A stretch of DNA of 36,913 bases from positions 1 through 36,913 of the forward strand of contig NZ_VANV01000038.1 in assembly GCF_022496765.1 (NCBI RefSeq). The letters are read 5' to 3'. A program made the translations under genes and the position numbers. The stretch comes from Acidaminobacter sp. JC074. Lineage in GTDB: Bacteria > Bacillota > Clostridia > Peptostreptococcales > Acidaminobacteraceae. How positions within the stretch are numbered: the first letter of the stretch is position 1; each line of letters opens with the position of its first letter. The notes under the pieces were generated by a model. It was not told the origin of the DNA and did no database searches. It worked only from the letters and a program-made list of their open reading frames with translations. Positions 1 through 8,488 of this stretch are shown piece by piece.

Positions 1-148
1 TTGATTTTCTGTTTCTTTGTTTTCTTGACGCCATTACTTCATTTACCATCCTTTGTGTCCTTTCTAGATTGTAGCACACAAAGTCAATAAAAATAAGTGT
101 GCTATCAGATCCTTAGTTCTGATTTACACACTTTATTTTACACTCCCT
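1..148 (-). mobile_element. Edge of a putative insertion sequence (IS256-like end?), with the first codons of its ORF
   Basis: Read on the minus strand, the sequence starts with a repeated GTGTAAA-type end (GGGAGTGTAAAATAAAGTG, then GTGTAAATC). Two hairpins follow (arms 118-123/104-109 and 97-104/72-79), then an AAAGGA ribosome binding site and an ATG at 49 that opens a frame running off the window (MVNEVMASRKQ...). Terminal repeats with GTGTAAA are seen in IS256-family elements; that is recalled knowledge and only 16 codons are visible. The element would end within about 20 bases of the neighbouring GGDEF stop codon. It could instead be an ordinary small gene with a structured leader. Confidence 0.35.
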
Positions 149-151
149 GTA

Positions 152-173
152 AGAGTGACTCAATCATCACTCT
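152..173. repeat. Inverted repeat across the GGDEF stop codon
   Basis: AGAGTGA (152-158) pairs with TCACTCT (167-173) around an 8-base loop, and the right arm contains the stop codon of the GGDEF gene. No T-run follows on the minus strand, so it is not a standard intrinsic terminator. The terminator may have been separated from its T-run by the adjacent mobile element. Confidence 0.5.
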
Positions 174-1450
174 TCATTGTATACAGCTTCCTTAATTCTA
201 TCTTTTCCCATTGCTTTTGCTCTGTACATCTGTTTATCTGCTAAGTTAAGTATCTTATTCATGGTATTATCAGACTTTAAATCTTTTATAGTTGCTTGAG
301 TAAGACCTGCGGAGAATGTAGCTGCTTCATCTAATATATCAAGCGACTTTTCTCTAAACGACTTTTGGATACGTTCTAAAACAACTTTAGCTGTATTCAT
401 TTCAGTGTTATTAAAGATGATTAGAAACTCCTCTCCACCATACCTACCCACACAATCACTGAACCTTAATTGCTCTTTTAGAATTTCTCCCAAAAGAATC
501 AGTACTTCATCACCAACCAAATGACCATACACATCATTAACAATTTTAAAGTCATCTATATCTATTAAGGCTACTGAAAGATGCTCATGTTCATCTGAAA
601 GTAAAGCTTCTTCAAATAGCTTTATTATATGTCTTCTGTTATAAAGCTTAGTCAATGCATCTGTTATACCAAGTTCCCTTAGACGCTCTTCCATTCTTAC
701 TCTTTGAGTGATGTCTACAAAAGAAAACAAGGCGTAAGTCGAATCACCATATTGGACTGGTGAAGCACTTATTGTAAACCATTTGGTTACAATACGACCA
801 TTGATGTTGAAATCATGACCTAAATCAACGCCCTCCATGGTGAGTTTGTCGTTTAAAACTTTATCAATACCATTACGAAGTTTACAGGTCTGACACTTTT
901 CATGTTGTCCACATAAAAAGCCAGTATCTGAGACTGTTGAACAACCAAAAACATTACCAAAACCTTCATTTATATTATCTCTATGATTAAGATCAAAACA
1001 ATCAAACATGTATTTATTGGCTCTAACAAGTTTTGTTTGTGAATCAACTAAAACAAGTCCTATTGGGCTATATTGAAAGATATTTGTAAATAAACCGTTA
1101 CTCGATATATCATCATCTATACTTTGAGATTCAAAATCCTTGATGTCTTCTAGATTATCAATAAGGATGACATTATAATAAGACACGTCATGATAATTCA
1201 CAACTTGTATCACAACAATCAGCTCAAGCTCATCAGTTTTAGATCTTGATGAATAAATAATCTTCTTCTCATTTTCAAAATCAATGCGCTTTGAAATGCT
1301 TTTATCCCAATAGATGATATCAGATATTTTCTTTTTTTCACTTGATAAATAACGACCAGCATAGTCATTGTACTCTACTATATCTAGATTAGATGGGTTA
1401 ACTAGAAAAGTGGCATATGTATTAACGAGCAGTCTATCAGATTTTTTCAT
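167..1450 (-). CDS. PAS-GGDEF diguanylate cyclase
   Basis: Makes cyclic di-GMP from two GTP. The C-terminal GGDEF domain (about residues 260-420) has the active-site signature GGEEF at 338-342. An intact RxxD product-inhibition site (RFSD, 329-332) lies five residues before it, so the enzyme should be active and feedback-controlled. A PAS domain (about 120-255) precedes it and carries a cysteine cluster, FGCS then CGQHEKCQTCKLR, which could bind a metal or sense redox state. The first 110 residues are not recognised. No membrane segment or signal peptide is visible, so it is probably cytosolic. The start has a GGAGGT ribosome binding site 5 nt upstream. It stands alone. A stand-alone HD-GYP phosphodiesterase lies about 12 kb away. 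Confidence 0.93.
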   Translation of the reverse strand: MKKSDRLLVNTYATFLVNPSNLDIVEYNDYAGRYLSSEKKKISDIIYWDKSISKRIDFENEKKIIYSSRSKTDELELIVVIQVVNYHDVSYYNVILIDNLEDIKDFESQSIDDDISSNGLFTNIFQYSPIGLVLVDSQTKLVRANKYMFDCFDLNHRDNINEGFGNVFGCSTVSDTGFLCGQHEKCQTCKLRNGIDKVLNDKLTMEGVDLGHDFNINGRIVTKWFTISASPVQYGDSTYALFSFVDITQRVRMEERLRELGITDALTKLYNRRHIIKLFEEALLSDEHEHLSVALIDIDDFKIVNDVYGHLVGDEVLILLGEILKEQLRFSDCVGRYGGEEFLIIFNNTEMNTAKVVLERIQKSFREKSLDILDEAATFSAGLTQATIKDLKSDNTMNKILNLADKQMYRAKAMGKDRIKEAVYNEE

Positions 1451-1992
1451 AATCTACCTCCGATAATTTACAGATACCCTATAAATACTCTACTTATTCA
1501 GGCAGCACGATGAAATAGAGACATATATGTAATTCGGTTAATCTATTTAATCTTTATGACACATAATACGATTAATTTACAGAACCTATGTCGGCATATG
1601 CTATTTAAAGATTACTTAACAAATACATTGAGGGAGGAAAAATGAAACCAGTCATCAATACATACCCTACATTAAAGACGAGAAACTCGCTCATACATTG
1701 GTAACTCATTTAATGAATAAACATCCTCAAACGACTAATTGACGGATTTGAGCAGTTTTTCATATTGTTATTCATTTGAAGCTGGTGGTAATCATCATTG
1801 ACATGATATAAATAAAGAATCATAGCAATCACAGTTGCGGATTACAACATATCTAATAAAGGACTCAAGTATTTTATTATATCTGGCATCCTTTTAAAGC
1901 CCGTTGACTTAAATCGATTGGCTTTCAGATATACACAAATCATTTCTTCGAATGACACTGGAAAAGAGTAATTAGTTTTAAAATACAGATTT
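1451..1992. other. Gene-free stretch with possible decayed coding sequence
   Basis: No intact gene. On the plus strand a 20-codon frame starts at 1642 behind a very good GAGGGAGGAAAA ribosome binding site, then stops at 1702; shifting one frame would extend it about 20 codons. On the minus strand a frame from about 1990 to 1708 is open except for one in-frame stop (TAA near 1837) and reads like ordinary protein (NYSFPVSFEEMICVYL...). I recognise no family in either. These are most likely relics of small genes. Confidence 0.3.
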
Positions 1993-2023
1993 AAAAAAAG
2001 AATCAGTAATTAATTAACTGATT
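1993..2023 (-). terminator. Intrinsic terminator of the lacI-family gene
   Basis: On the minus strand AATCAGT pairs with ACTGATT around a 9-base AT loop and is followed by CTTTTTTT. It sits about 60 bases after the regulator's stop codon. Confidence 0.8.
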
Positions 2024-2079
2024 CCCTTAAATTATACTGGCTCTATAATGGACTCGAAGCATAGTGATTCCTAAACATT

Positions 2080-3084
2080 TTAATCTAGCTTAAGACATGA
2101 GCTTCTTTCAATAATCTTATGTGGGATAACTGTATCAAATTCCACCTTTTTCCCTTCTATTAAATCAAACAATTTCAGCAAGGCTTTTTCTCCAATTAAC
2201 TCTGCGGGTTGCTCAACAGTTGATAATTTTGGTCTAACGACGGTGGTCATATCTATGTTATCAAATCCAATAAATGATATATCATCAGGTACCTTATACC
2301 CCATATCAAGTGCACAGTTCATAGCACCTATTGCCATAGAATCACTCGCGGCAAAAATTGCAGTAGGTCTATCTCTCAACATAAGAAATTCTTTCATTAA
2401 CTCATAAGCGCTTGAAACGGTAAAATCTCCTTCTTTAACAAGTTGAGCATCAAATAAAATACCTGCCTCTTCAAGTGCTTTCCGATAACCATTGAATCTA
2501 GATCTACCAGCTGTATAATCATCTAAATCACCTGTAATCATTCCTATTTTTTTATGATTTAGGTTGATCAAGTATTTAGTCGCATCATAAGCTGCTAAAA
2601 AATCATCGATGTTTACATTAATTAAGTCCATATTCTCAATTTTTACACTCGCTAAAACAATTGGTATTTCAATTCTCTGAAGTGTTTTAATTGACTCTGT
2701 GGTCATTTTTTCATGCATCACAATGATGCCATCAACATCAAGTTCACTAAACATATGAACGTAGCGCGATTCTTTATGATTCTCTTCCTGTAAGTTACAG
2801 ATAATCACATTATAGTTATGTTCATTCGCCAGTCTTTCTATAGCACTTAACATTCTTGAATAATAGTGGTATGTTAAATCAGGAAGCAATATACCAATCA
2901 AATATGATTTGCGCGACGCCAAACTTCTCGCAGCCCTCTTAGGATGATAATCTAACTCTTTGATTGCCTTATTTACTTTTTCTTTAACAGATTGACTGAC
3001 ATGTTGATAACCATTAAGCACTCTAGAAACTGATGAAATTGACACACCTGCTCTTTTAGCTACATCGTCTATTTTTATGTTCAT
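2080..3084 (-). CDS. LacI-family transcriptional regulator
   Basis: DNA-binding repressor with a periplasmic-binding-protein-like sensor domain. The N-terminus has the LacI helix-turn-helix (IKIDDVAKRAGVSISSVSRVLNG) and the hinge helix (KRAARSLASRKS); the rest (about 60-334) is the effector-binding core with GFDNIDM and PKLSTVEQP near the end. I place the start at the ATG at 3084 because GGATGGAG sits 4 nt upstream; the ATG at 3102 has no ribosome binding site and lies against a 19-bp palindrome. It is the last gene after a PIG-L deacetylase and an acyltransferase. Two LacI-type operators lie before that operon, so it is the natural candidate to bind them. The ligand is unknown; a sugar or sugar conjugate is likely. 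Confidence 0.92.
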   Translation of the reverse strand: MNIKIDDVAKRAGVSISSVSRVLNGYQHVSQSVKEKVNKAIKELDYHPKRAARSLASRKSYLIGILLPDLTYHYYSRMLSAIERLANEHNYNVIICNLQEENHKESRYVHMFSELDVDGIIVMHEKMTTESIKTLQRIEIPIVLASVKIENMDLINVNIDDFLAAYDATKYLINLNHKKIGMITGDLDDYTAGRSRFNGYRKALEEAGILFDAQLVKEGDFTVSSAYELMKEFLMLRDRPTAIFAASDSMAIGAMNCALDMGYKVPDDISFIGFDNIDMTTVVRPKLSTVEQPAELIGEKALLKLFDLIEGKKVEFDTVIPHKIIERSSCLKLD

Positions 3085-3106
3085 AAACTCCATCCTTGTC
3101 ATTAAT

Positions 3107-3149
3107 TATATATGAGACATACAAGTCATTCTTGTATGTCTCATATATA
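3107..3149. repeat. Perfect 19-bp inverted repeat between acyltransferase and lacI-family genes
   Basis: Arms 3107-3125 and 3131-3149 are perfectly complementary around a 5-base loop (TCATT). There is no T-run on either strand. It ends 23 nt before the regulator's preferred start codon, so it could be a termination or processing hairpin after the acyltransferase, or an operator for the regulator. Confidence 0.75.
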
Positions 3150-3209
3150 TCATAATCATTTTACTCCATCGTATACACTACTTCAACATAAGAAGTCTAT
3201 AAATCTGCC

Positions 3210-4349
3210 TCATCTAAGTACTTTTAATTTCAATTTGGAAAATACATCAGAAAATATCCAGGATAATATCAAAGTCAAAGAAGCCGCAACAATCCCTTTT
3301 AATACTGCAGGCATGTTGGTATAAAGCAAGAAATATTGAATCCATGATGAAAACGCAATATGAAAAATATAAATATTAAATGCATTTCCTGAGAAATTAT
3401 CAATTACCTTATTAGGTTTATGAACATATTTTGCAAAAAAACCTATTACAGCAAAAGAAATCGGTGCACTACATAGAGTATGTTTGAGAATATAGCCATT
3501 CGGCATAGTATCCGTAATTATATAACTTAAAATCCCAATTAATAAAAAGATATACCACAGTTGACTAATTCTTGATTTTTCCGAGAAGATTTCGTCAAGT
3601 TTATCATTTTTACCAATTAAAATACCTATTATGAAATAGACAAAATAGTGAAGTAATCTTGTAAACTGAAAACTGGCAAATCCAAGTGGAAACCAAAATA
3701 TTGGGTGTACAACTAAGTTTAAACTTGCTGAAAGAAGTAATGATAACATAATCAATATACAATATAGGGTAAAAGGACTTTTAAGGGTAATCTTATCTAA
3801 CCAACTTGGCCTCTTTTTCCTCTTGGAGTAAAATCTATATACTAAGGCAACAATAAGGTTAAAATTGAATAACATCGTTAGAAACCATAAAGGACCTGAC
3901 ATAAAACCAACACTGGCAACACCTCTAAAAAACTCCGTAATTGGGATTGGAGATGTACCATTTACAAATCCACTTTGCAAGGCCGCAGGATAATATGCAA
4001 GTACAATTACAGTGGGAATGCCTAGTAAAACTGGTAACATTAATCTTTTTGCCCTTCTCCCAACAAAAGATTTTGTACCATATTTTTTTAAACTCTTATA
4101 AACAAAAAAGCCTGATATTAAAAACATCAATGACATGAAGAATTGATCATTCATACCAACAAACAAGTTAAATCCACTCCATTGAGCAGTATCATGTACA
4201 GGATTTGTTAAGTTACTGACCGGCAAAACTCCTCCAACCAAGTAACTATCATCAAACACAAAACCAACATTGTAGGCTAGCACTGCATGTTGTATAACAA
4301 CTAAGACAATTACAAAAGCCTTCATATAATCTATCGATCTATTTTTCAT
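3210..4349 (-). CDS. Membrane acyltransferase, acyltransferase-3 family
   Basis: Integral membrane enzyme expected to transfer an acyl group (often acetyl) to a sugar or cell-envelope glycan. About ten hydrophobic segments span the protein. The N-terminus has the family pattern of a first helix ending in a histidine (SIDYMKAFVIVLVVIQHAVL), and a basic loop RRAKRLMLPVLLG follows helix three. The length of 379 aa is normal. It begins 17 nt after the PIG-L deacetylase stop, behind GGAGGTAAGAA, so the two are co-transcribed. A deacetylase followed by an acyltransferase suggests remodelling of acyl groups on one glycan or glycolipid; the substrate cannot be read from the sequence. Confidence 0.85.
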   Translation of the reverse strand: MKNRSIDYMKAFVIVLVVIQHAVLAYNVGFVFDDSYLVGGVLPVSNLTNPVHDTAQWSGFNLFVGMNDQFFMSLMFLISGFFVYKSLKKYGTKSFVGRRAKRLMLPVLLGIPTVIVLAYYPAALQSGFVNGTSPIPITEFFRGVASVGFMSGPLWFLTMLFNFNLIVALVYRFYSKRKKRPSWLDKITLKSPFTLYCILIMLSLLLSASLNLVVHPIFWFPLGFASFQFTRLLHYFVYFIIGILIGKNDKLDEIFSEKSRISQLWYIFLLIGILSYIITDTMPNGYILKHTLCSAPISFAVIGFFAKYVHKPNKVIDNFSGNAFNIYIFHIAFSSWIQYFLLYTNMPAVLKGIVAASLTLILSWIFSDVFSKLKLKVLR

Positions 4350-4366
4350 TTCTTACCTCCAAATCT

Positions 4367-5023
4367 TTATGTAATAAAATTTGATACTAAGTTCATTTGT
4401 AGTGGTTTTCTTAAGTAAAAGCCCTCACCAAATTCTACATTTCCTAACATACCATTGAATCTATCATTCAACTCAACATACTTCGCAATATTCTGGGATT
4501 TATGGCATCTTACAGCTTTCATTTTTAAATCAGTCACTTCACTGATATCCAATATAACCATCGGTCTTACTGAGTTACTTCTAGGATCTAAACTTGCATA
4601 CATTACTTTGTTTGGTTCCCAAACCGTATGGTCACCATCTTTTTTCAATCCCGCCACGAAAACAGCTTTATCAACAATGTTTGATACTGCTTTATGATCA
4701 GGATGGTAATCATCTGGATGAATTGTAATGATAACTTTAGGTTTCGTTTCAATAAATAAATCAATAAGTGTACTAACCGTTTCCTCACAAAACATCACAT
4801 TTGAATCAACAAAATCTAATATCCTTAAATAATCTAACCCCATTATACTTGCTGATCTTTGCATCTCAGCTACTCGTACTTCTGGTGAAGCATAACCTCC
4901 CGCTTCGCCCTTAGTAAATATTATTACTCCTGTCCTTTTTCTTTCTTGTTTGGCTTTGATTAGCAAGCCACTAACACAGAACTCATCATCAGGATGAGCA
5001 CCTACAAATAGATAATCTAGCAT
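4367..5023 (-). CDS. PIG-L family N-acetylglucosaminyl deacetylase (LmbE-like)
   Basis: Zinc-dependent deacetylase of N-acetylated sugars or sugar conjugates. The zinc-binding motif AHPDDE is at residues 9-14, and the second motif HPDDYHPDHKAV carries the remaining histidine ligands. The length (218 aa) is typical, and no signal peptide is seen, so it is cytosolic. This family includes bacillithiol BshB enzymes and many unassigned members; without BshA or BshC nearby I do not assign bacillithiol synthesis. First gene of the operon, with AAAGGGGGGG upstream and two LacI-type operators further upstream. Confidence 0.88.
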   Translation of the reverse strand: MLDYLFVGAHPDDEFCVSGLLIKAKQERKRTGVIIFTKGEAGGYASPEVRVAEMQRSASIMGLDYLRILDFVDSNVMFCEETVSTLIDLFIETKPKVIITIHPDDYHPDHKAVSNIVDKAVFVAGLKKDGDHTVWEPNKVMYASLDPRSNSVRPMVILDISEVTDLKMKAVRCHKSQNIAKYVELNDRFNGMLGNVEFGEGFYLRKPLQMNLVSNFIT

Positions 5024-5116
5024 ATTCCCCCCCTTTACTCATTATTAAATAAACACCACTATCACCTCTATATTATGCAATACATATACAGTTGCTAGGC
5101 AGGTGATAGCGATACA

Positions 5117-5132
5117 TTGATAGCGCTTTCAA
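5117..5132. promoter_or_regulatory. LacI/CcpA-type operator, proximal site
   Basis: TTGATAGCGCTTTCAA is a near-perfect palindrome centred on GCGC and fits the LacI-family/cre pattern. A degenerate copy (TGATAGCGATACA) lies just beside it at 5104-5116. It lies about 95 bp before the PIG-L start codon. Confidence 0.7.
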
Positions 5133-5167
5133 AATGTACAATAATAAAAGCGGAAAATAAGCATTTC

Positions 5168-5182
5168 TTGAAAGCGCTACCA
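5168..5182. promoter_or_regulatory. LacI/CcpA-type operator, distal site
   Basis: TTGAAAGCGCTACCA shares the AGCGCT core of the proximal site, and TGAAAGCGCTACCA fits the cre consensus closely. Its centre is 51 bp from the proximal centre, about five helical turns, so one tetramer or two dimers could bind on the same DNA face. Candidate binders are the LacI-family regulator of this operon or CcpA. Confidence 0.65.
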
Positions 5183-5374
5183 GAAAAGAGTAACAAAAAA
5201 AATCATATATTGTCAACAATAATAATGATACTCTTCAAAAAAAGTATGCATATAAATCATCTAAAAAACGTCTAAAACAGACACTTGCAGGTTTTGAAGG
5301 GATATTTATATAAAAAAACAAATTTAACCTCAAAACCCTCCTTGATTTTTTTTGTAGTTTTAAACATAGTAATG
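5183..5374. other. Non-coding stretch upstream of the sugar-modification operon
   Basis: AT-rich with no credible reading frame. The only structure is an imperfect inverted repeat, GGTTTTGA (5290-5297) with TCAAAACC (5330-5337), separated by 32 bases; a T-run (5345-5352) follows on the plus strand, where no gene precedes it. Confidence 0.4.
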
Positions 5375-5404
5375 AAAAAAGACTGATTATGTTTCTAATC
5401 AGTC
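5375..5404 (-). terminator. Intrinsic terminator of the peptidase operon
   Basis: On the minus strand GACTGATTA pairs with TAATCAGTC around a 6-base loop and is followed by TTTTTTC. It sits 16 bases after the PepF stop codon. Confidence 0.88.
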
Positions 5405-5420
5405 CTATAGATTTTAGTAT

Positions 5421-7172
5421 TTAGTTTCTATTATAATTATCTAACATTTTGCAAACTTCTTCTATATCCGCCTTAACATTTTCAAGTGAGTTTATCCAGA
5501 AATCTTTACTCGAAAGATCCACCCCCATAATCTTACCTACATCCTCTATGGATGCCTTGGTAGTTTGAGCCAACATGTCATCAAACTTATCTAAGAATGC
5601 ATCAGGATTTTCATTAAACATGCCATAAAGACCCTTAGCATATAAGAAGCCAAATGAATATGGGAAGTTGTAATAGTGTCGATCCAGGTAATAATAATGT
5701 GGTTTACTCACCCAAGCATATGGATCTAAGAAGTCTGGATCTACTGCATCTCCATAAGCTTTAAGTTGAGCTTCCTTCATAATCGTTTTTACTCGATCTA
5801 CAGATAAGGTATTGGCTTTCGCTTCCTTGATCACTTGATCTTCAAACCAGTATCTTGAGATGATGTCTATCATAAGTCTTGTAGCCTTCATAGCATTCAT
5901 TTCAAGAATATAGAGTTTTTCATCCTCACTGATAGTTGCCATCAAGTGACTACCAATAACCTGCTCGCAGAATGTAGAAGCTGTTTCTGCTAAAGGCATT
6001 GGGTAGGTCCAGTCATAAGCTGCATTGTTTTGAATAACAGACCCATGATAAGCATGTCCCAGTTCATGGGCTAAAGTAATCACATTAGAGAAATCACCGT
6101 TAAAGTTAAGTGATACTCTAGACTGACCTATATAAGGCAGGTTGTAACAGAATGCGCCACCACGTTTACCAGAACGAGGTTCAAAGTCAACCCATTTGTC
6201 ATCAAAGGCTGTTCTTGCGACACTACCTAATTTTAGTGAGAACTTGTTAAAAGAATCTAATACTAATGTCTTTGCCTGATCCACAGTGTAGGTTTTGTCA
6301 ATACCACCAACAGGTGCTGAGAAATTGTATAGTTTTATTTTTTCACCGTCACCTAAGTAAAGCGACTTAGCTTTTAGGTACTTTCTGAAGACCGGCAGAT
6401 AAGCTTCTATACTCGACATCAAGGCATCTAAAGTTTCTCTAGACATTCTAGAAATAAATAGCATCTCATCTAATACAGATGCAAAGTCTCTGGCCTTAGC
6501 CATCATGTTACCCTGTCGCTTGATGTTTGAAAGTGATAGTGCGACTGACTTATCAATGGTTTCAAAAGCTTCTTGAATCGCCTTAAAGGCTTTTTCTCTT
6601 ACAGACATATCTGCATGAGACAAGTACTTGCTTGCCACAGTAAGTGGCATCACTTGATCTTCACCGTCAATGTTTATAGAAACTGTTAATGATGAAGTTA
6701 AAGTCTTTTGCAATTTTCCCCAAGACTCACCTGCTACAAGGTTCATTTGAGCAAATAAGTTTTCCTCTTTTTCAGACATCATATGATGACTTTTTTCAAG
6801 TAGCTCTTTAATATGAAACTGACCTGCATCTAGCGATTCTAAATCAACATCAGCTTCTTTTAACCAGTACTTAAAGCGTGTCATAGGTCCTGTTAGGTCT
6901 GTCATAACAAGCTCTATGTTTTCAAGTCTCGATTTTGCCTCAGCATCTCCAGCGTTCATGGTTGATCTTAAATAAGGGTATGTTTTTAAACCCTCAGCCA
7001 AGACCTTAATCTTTGTAATCAATTCTAAATAGTCACCAATAACTCTATTTACTGGTCCATTTAAATTTTTTGTCATTTGATCAAATGACTCTATCAGTTT
7101 TTTTACTTCTTCTATATCTTTATCATACTTTGCATCAAAATCTTGATACAAAGAATCCAATTGCCATCTCAT
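5421..7172 (-). CDS. pepF: M3 family oligoendopeptidase (PepF-like)
   Basis: Cytosolic zinc metallopeptidase that cuts short peptides internally. The HExxH zinc site is in LAHELGHAYHG near residue 370, followed by the downstream glutamate region (ETASTFCEQV). The length of 583 aa and the PepF N-terminal helical domain fit the M3B branch. Last gene of the operon. Its ribosome binding site (CAGGAG) overlaps the stop region of the AbgA-like gene, which implies coupled translation, and a terminator follows. With the S9 and M20 enzymes upstream it makes a peptide-degradation set. Confidence 0.93.
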   Translation of the reverse strand: MRWQLDSLYQDFDAKYDKDIEEVKKLIESFDQMTKNLNGPVNRVIGDYLELITKIKVLAEGLKTYPYLRSTMNAGDAEAKSRLENIELVMTDLTGPMTRFKYWLKEADVDLESLDAGQFHIKELLEKSHHMMSEKEENLFAQMNLVAGESWGKLQKTLTSSLTVSINIDGEDQVMPLTVASKYLSHADMSVREKAFKAIQEAFETIDKSVALSLSNIKRQGNMMAKARDFASVLDEMLFISRMSRETLDALMSSIEAYLPVFRKYLKAKSLYLGDGEKIKLYNFSAPVGGIDKTYTVDQAKTLVLDSFNKFSLKLGSVARTAFDDKWVDFEPRSGKRGGAFCYNLPYIGQSRVSLNFNGDFSNVITLAHELGHAYHGSVIQNNAAYDWTYPMPLAETASTFCEQVIGSHLMATISEDEKLYILEMNAMKATRLMIDIISRYWFEDQVIKEAKANTLSVDRVKTIMKEAQLKAYGDAVDPDFLDPYAWVSKPHYYYLDRHYYNFPYSFGFLYAKGLYGMFNENPDAFLDKFDDMLAQTTKASIEDVGKIMGVDLSSKDFWINSLENVKADIEEVCKMLDNYNRN

Positions 7173-7174
7173 AA

Positions 7175-8479
7175 TTACTCCTGTCCAATTTTGTCATAAA
7201 CGATGCCCAGTAAAAGTTTCACACCACGCATCATATCCTCTTCGTTCACATCAAACAAATCATTATGATGAGGGGCCTTTAAAGTCGTTCCTAGTGCCAT
7301 GTAAGAAGTCTTTCCTCCGCAACTTTTAACACGGTTCATCAAGTAAGTCACGTCTTCACTACCTGCCATCATATCTCTGTCTCTGATGGTATGAAATATG
7401 TCTAACGCTTCTGCCACCCTTCTGATATCATCCACAAGTTCTTGGTCACTTGATGAGCTTTCTGCACCCCCCATTCTATAAAGGTCATAATCACAATTAT
7501 GCATCTTAGCTGCAGACTCAACAATATTTAGAGCCATATCTTTGACATAGTCACAAATCTCTGTGGTCGCACCTCTTACTTCAAAGTCAATTTGCGCCCT
7601 GTCAGGTACAACATTTCTTCCTGTACCACCTGATATTCTACCTACATTAATTCTGGTAACACCTTCTTGGTGACGAGGTATAGCATAAAGGTTTGTAACA
7701 GCTGTACAAGCTGCCAATATGGCATTGTTGCCTAAATTAGGCGCATTGCCTGCATGGCTGGCCTTTCCTTTAAAAACTGCATCAAATTTTTCTGTTGCTA
7801 AAAAACCATCTACACCACATGCAAAAGAACCTGATTCACTTGCCGACGTGCCGATATGCATGCCATAGAAGTAGTCTACATCATCCACTATCCCCTTAGT
7901 TGCTATAGACTTAGCCCCTCTAACACCTTCTTCTGCCGATTGAAAAATCAACTTAATCTTACCTGAGAAGTCATCTTTTAAGTCCATTATAGCTTTTGCA
8001 AAACCAAGGCCCATGGCTGTATGACAGTCATGACCACAAGCGTGCATGACATGGTCATTTACTGAAGAAAAGCCCTCGACTAAAGGCAAGTGCTTTTCAT
8101 CATGAGACTCATTACAATCAACAGCGTCCATATCAAAGCGAAAAGCCAGTGTAGGTCCTTGACCTAAATCCAGATCAGCTATTAAAGATGTATAGCCGCC
8201 CTTCATATAAGACATAAAGTCTTTATCGCCACCTTGGTCTAAGGCGCGTCTATAGTGACTTTCAAGTATCTCATCAGACGGAAGTCCCATTCGGTCTAAA
8301 GGTTTGACTACATCAGGACCAAGTGTTAACTTGTAGCCCATATCTTTCAGTTGTCTAGCAACCAATGAAGCCGTTCTAAACTCAGTCCAAGCAGACTCGG
8401 GATACTTATGAAAGTCTCTTCTATTTGAAATAATGTCTGACGATATCTTATCGACAGCATTCTTTATCTTTTTAATCAT
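7175..8479 (-). CDS. abgA: M20 amidohydrolase, p-aminobenzoyl-glutamate hydrolase subunit A-like
   Basis: Metal-dependent amidohydrolase of the M20D branch. Metal-binding motifs visible are FDMDAVD, HACGHDCHTAMG (including the metal-site cysteine) and SAEEG, with a C-terminal histidine in APHHNDLF. The protein resembles E. coli AbgA along its length as I recall it (shared FRTASLVA, MGLP, VDDVDYF, GRNVVP and AGSED segments), including the insertion before the first metal motif. In E. coli AbgA works with AbgB; no second subunit is seen here, so the substrate may instead be other N-acyl amino acids or peptides. I start at the ATG at 8479, which has AGGA 7 nt upstream, rather than the GTG six bases earlier. 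Confidence 0.85.
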   Translation of the reverse strand: MIKKIKNAVDKISSDIISNRRDFHKYPESAWTEFRTASLVARQLKDMGYKLTLGPDVVKPLDRMGLPSDEILESHYRRALDQGGDKDFMSYMKGGYTSLIADLDLGQGPTLAFRFDMDAVDCNESHDEKHLPLVEGFSSVNDHVMHACGHDCHTAMGLGFAKAIMDLKDDFSGKIKLIFQSAEEGVRGAKSIATKGIVDDVDYFYGMHIGTSASESGSFACGVDGFLATEKFDAVFKGKASHAGNAPNLGNNAILAACTAVTNLYAIPRHQEGVTRINVGRISGGTGRNVVPDRAQIDFEVRGATTEICDYVKDMALNIVESAAKMHNCDYDLYRMGGAESSSSDQELVDDIRRVAEALDIFHTIRDRDMMAGSEDVTYLMNRVKSCGGKTSYMALGTTLKAPHHNDLFDVNEEDMMRGVKLLLGIVYDKIGQE

Positions 8480-8488
8480 ACACACATC

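Noticed and set aside
3112..3324. 70-codon plus-strand frame over the palindrome and acyltransferase end
   Set aside because: Begins inside the 19-bp inverted repeat and overlaps the acyltransferase gene; low-complexity composition.
5290..5352. Inverted repeat plus T-run considered as a plus-strand terminator
   Set aside because: No plus-strand gene precedes it and the loop is 32 bases.
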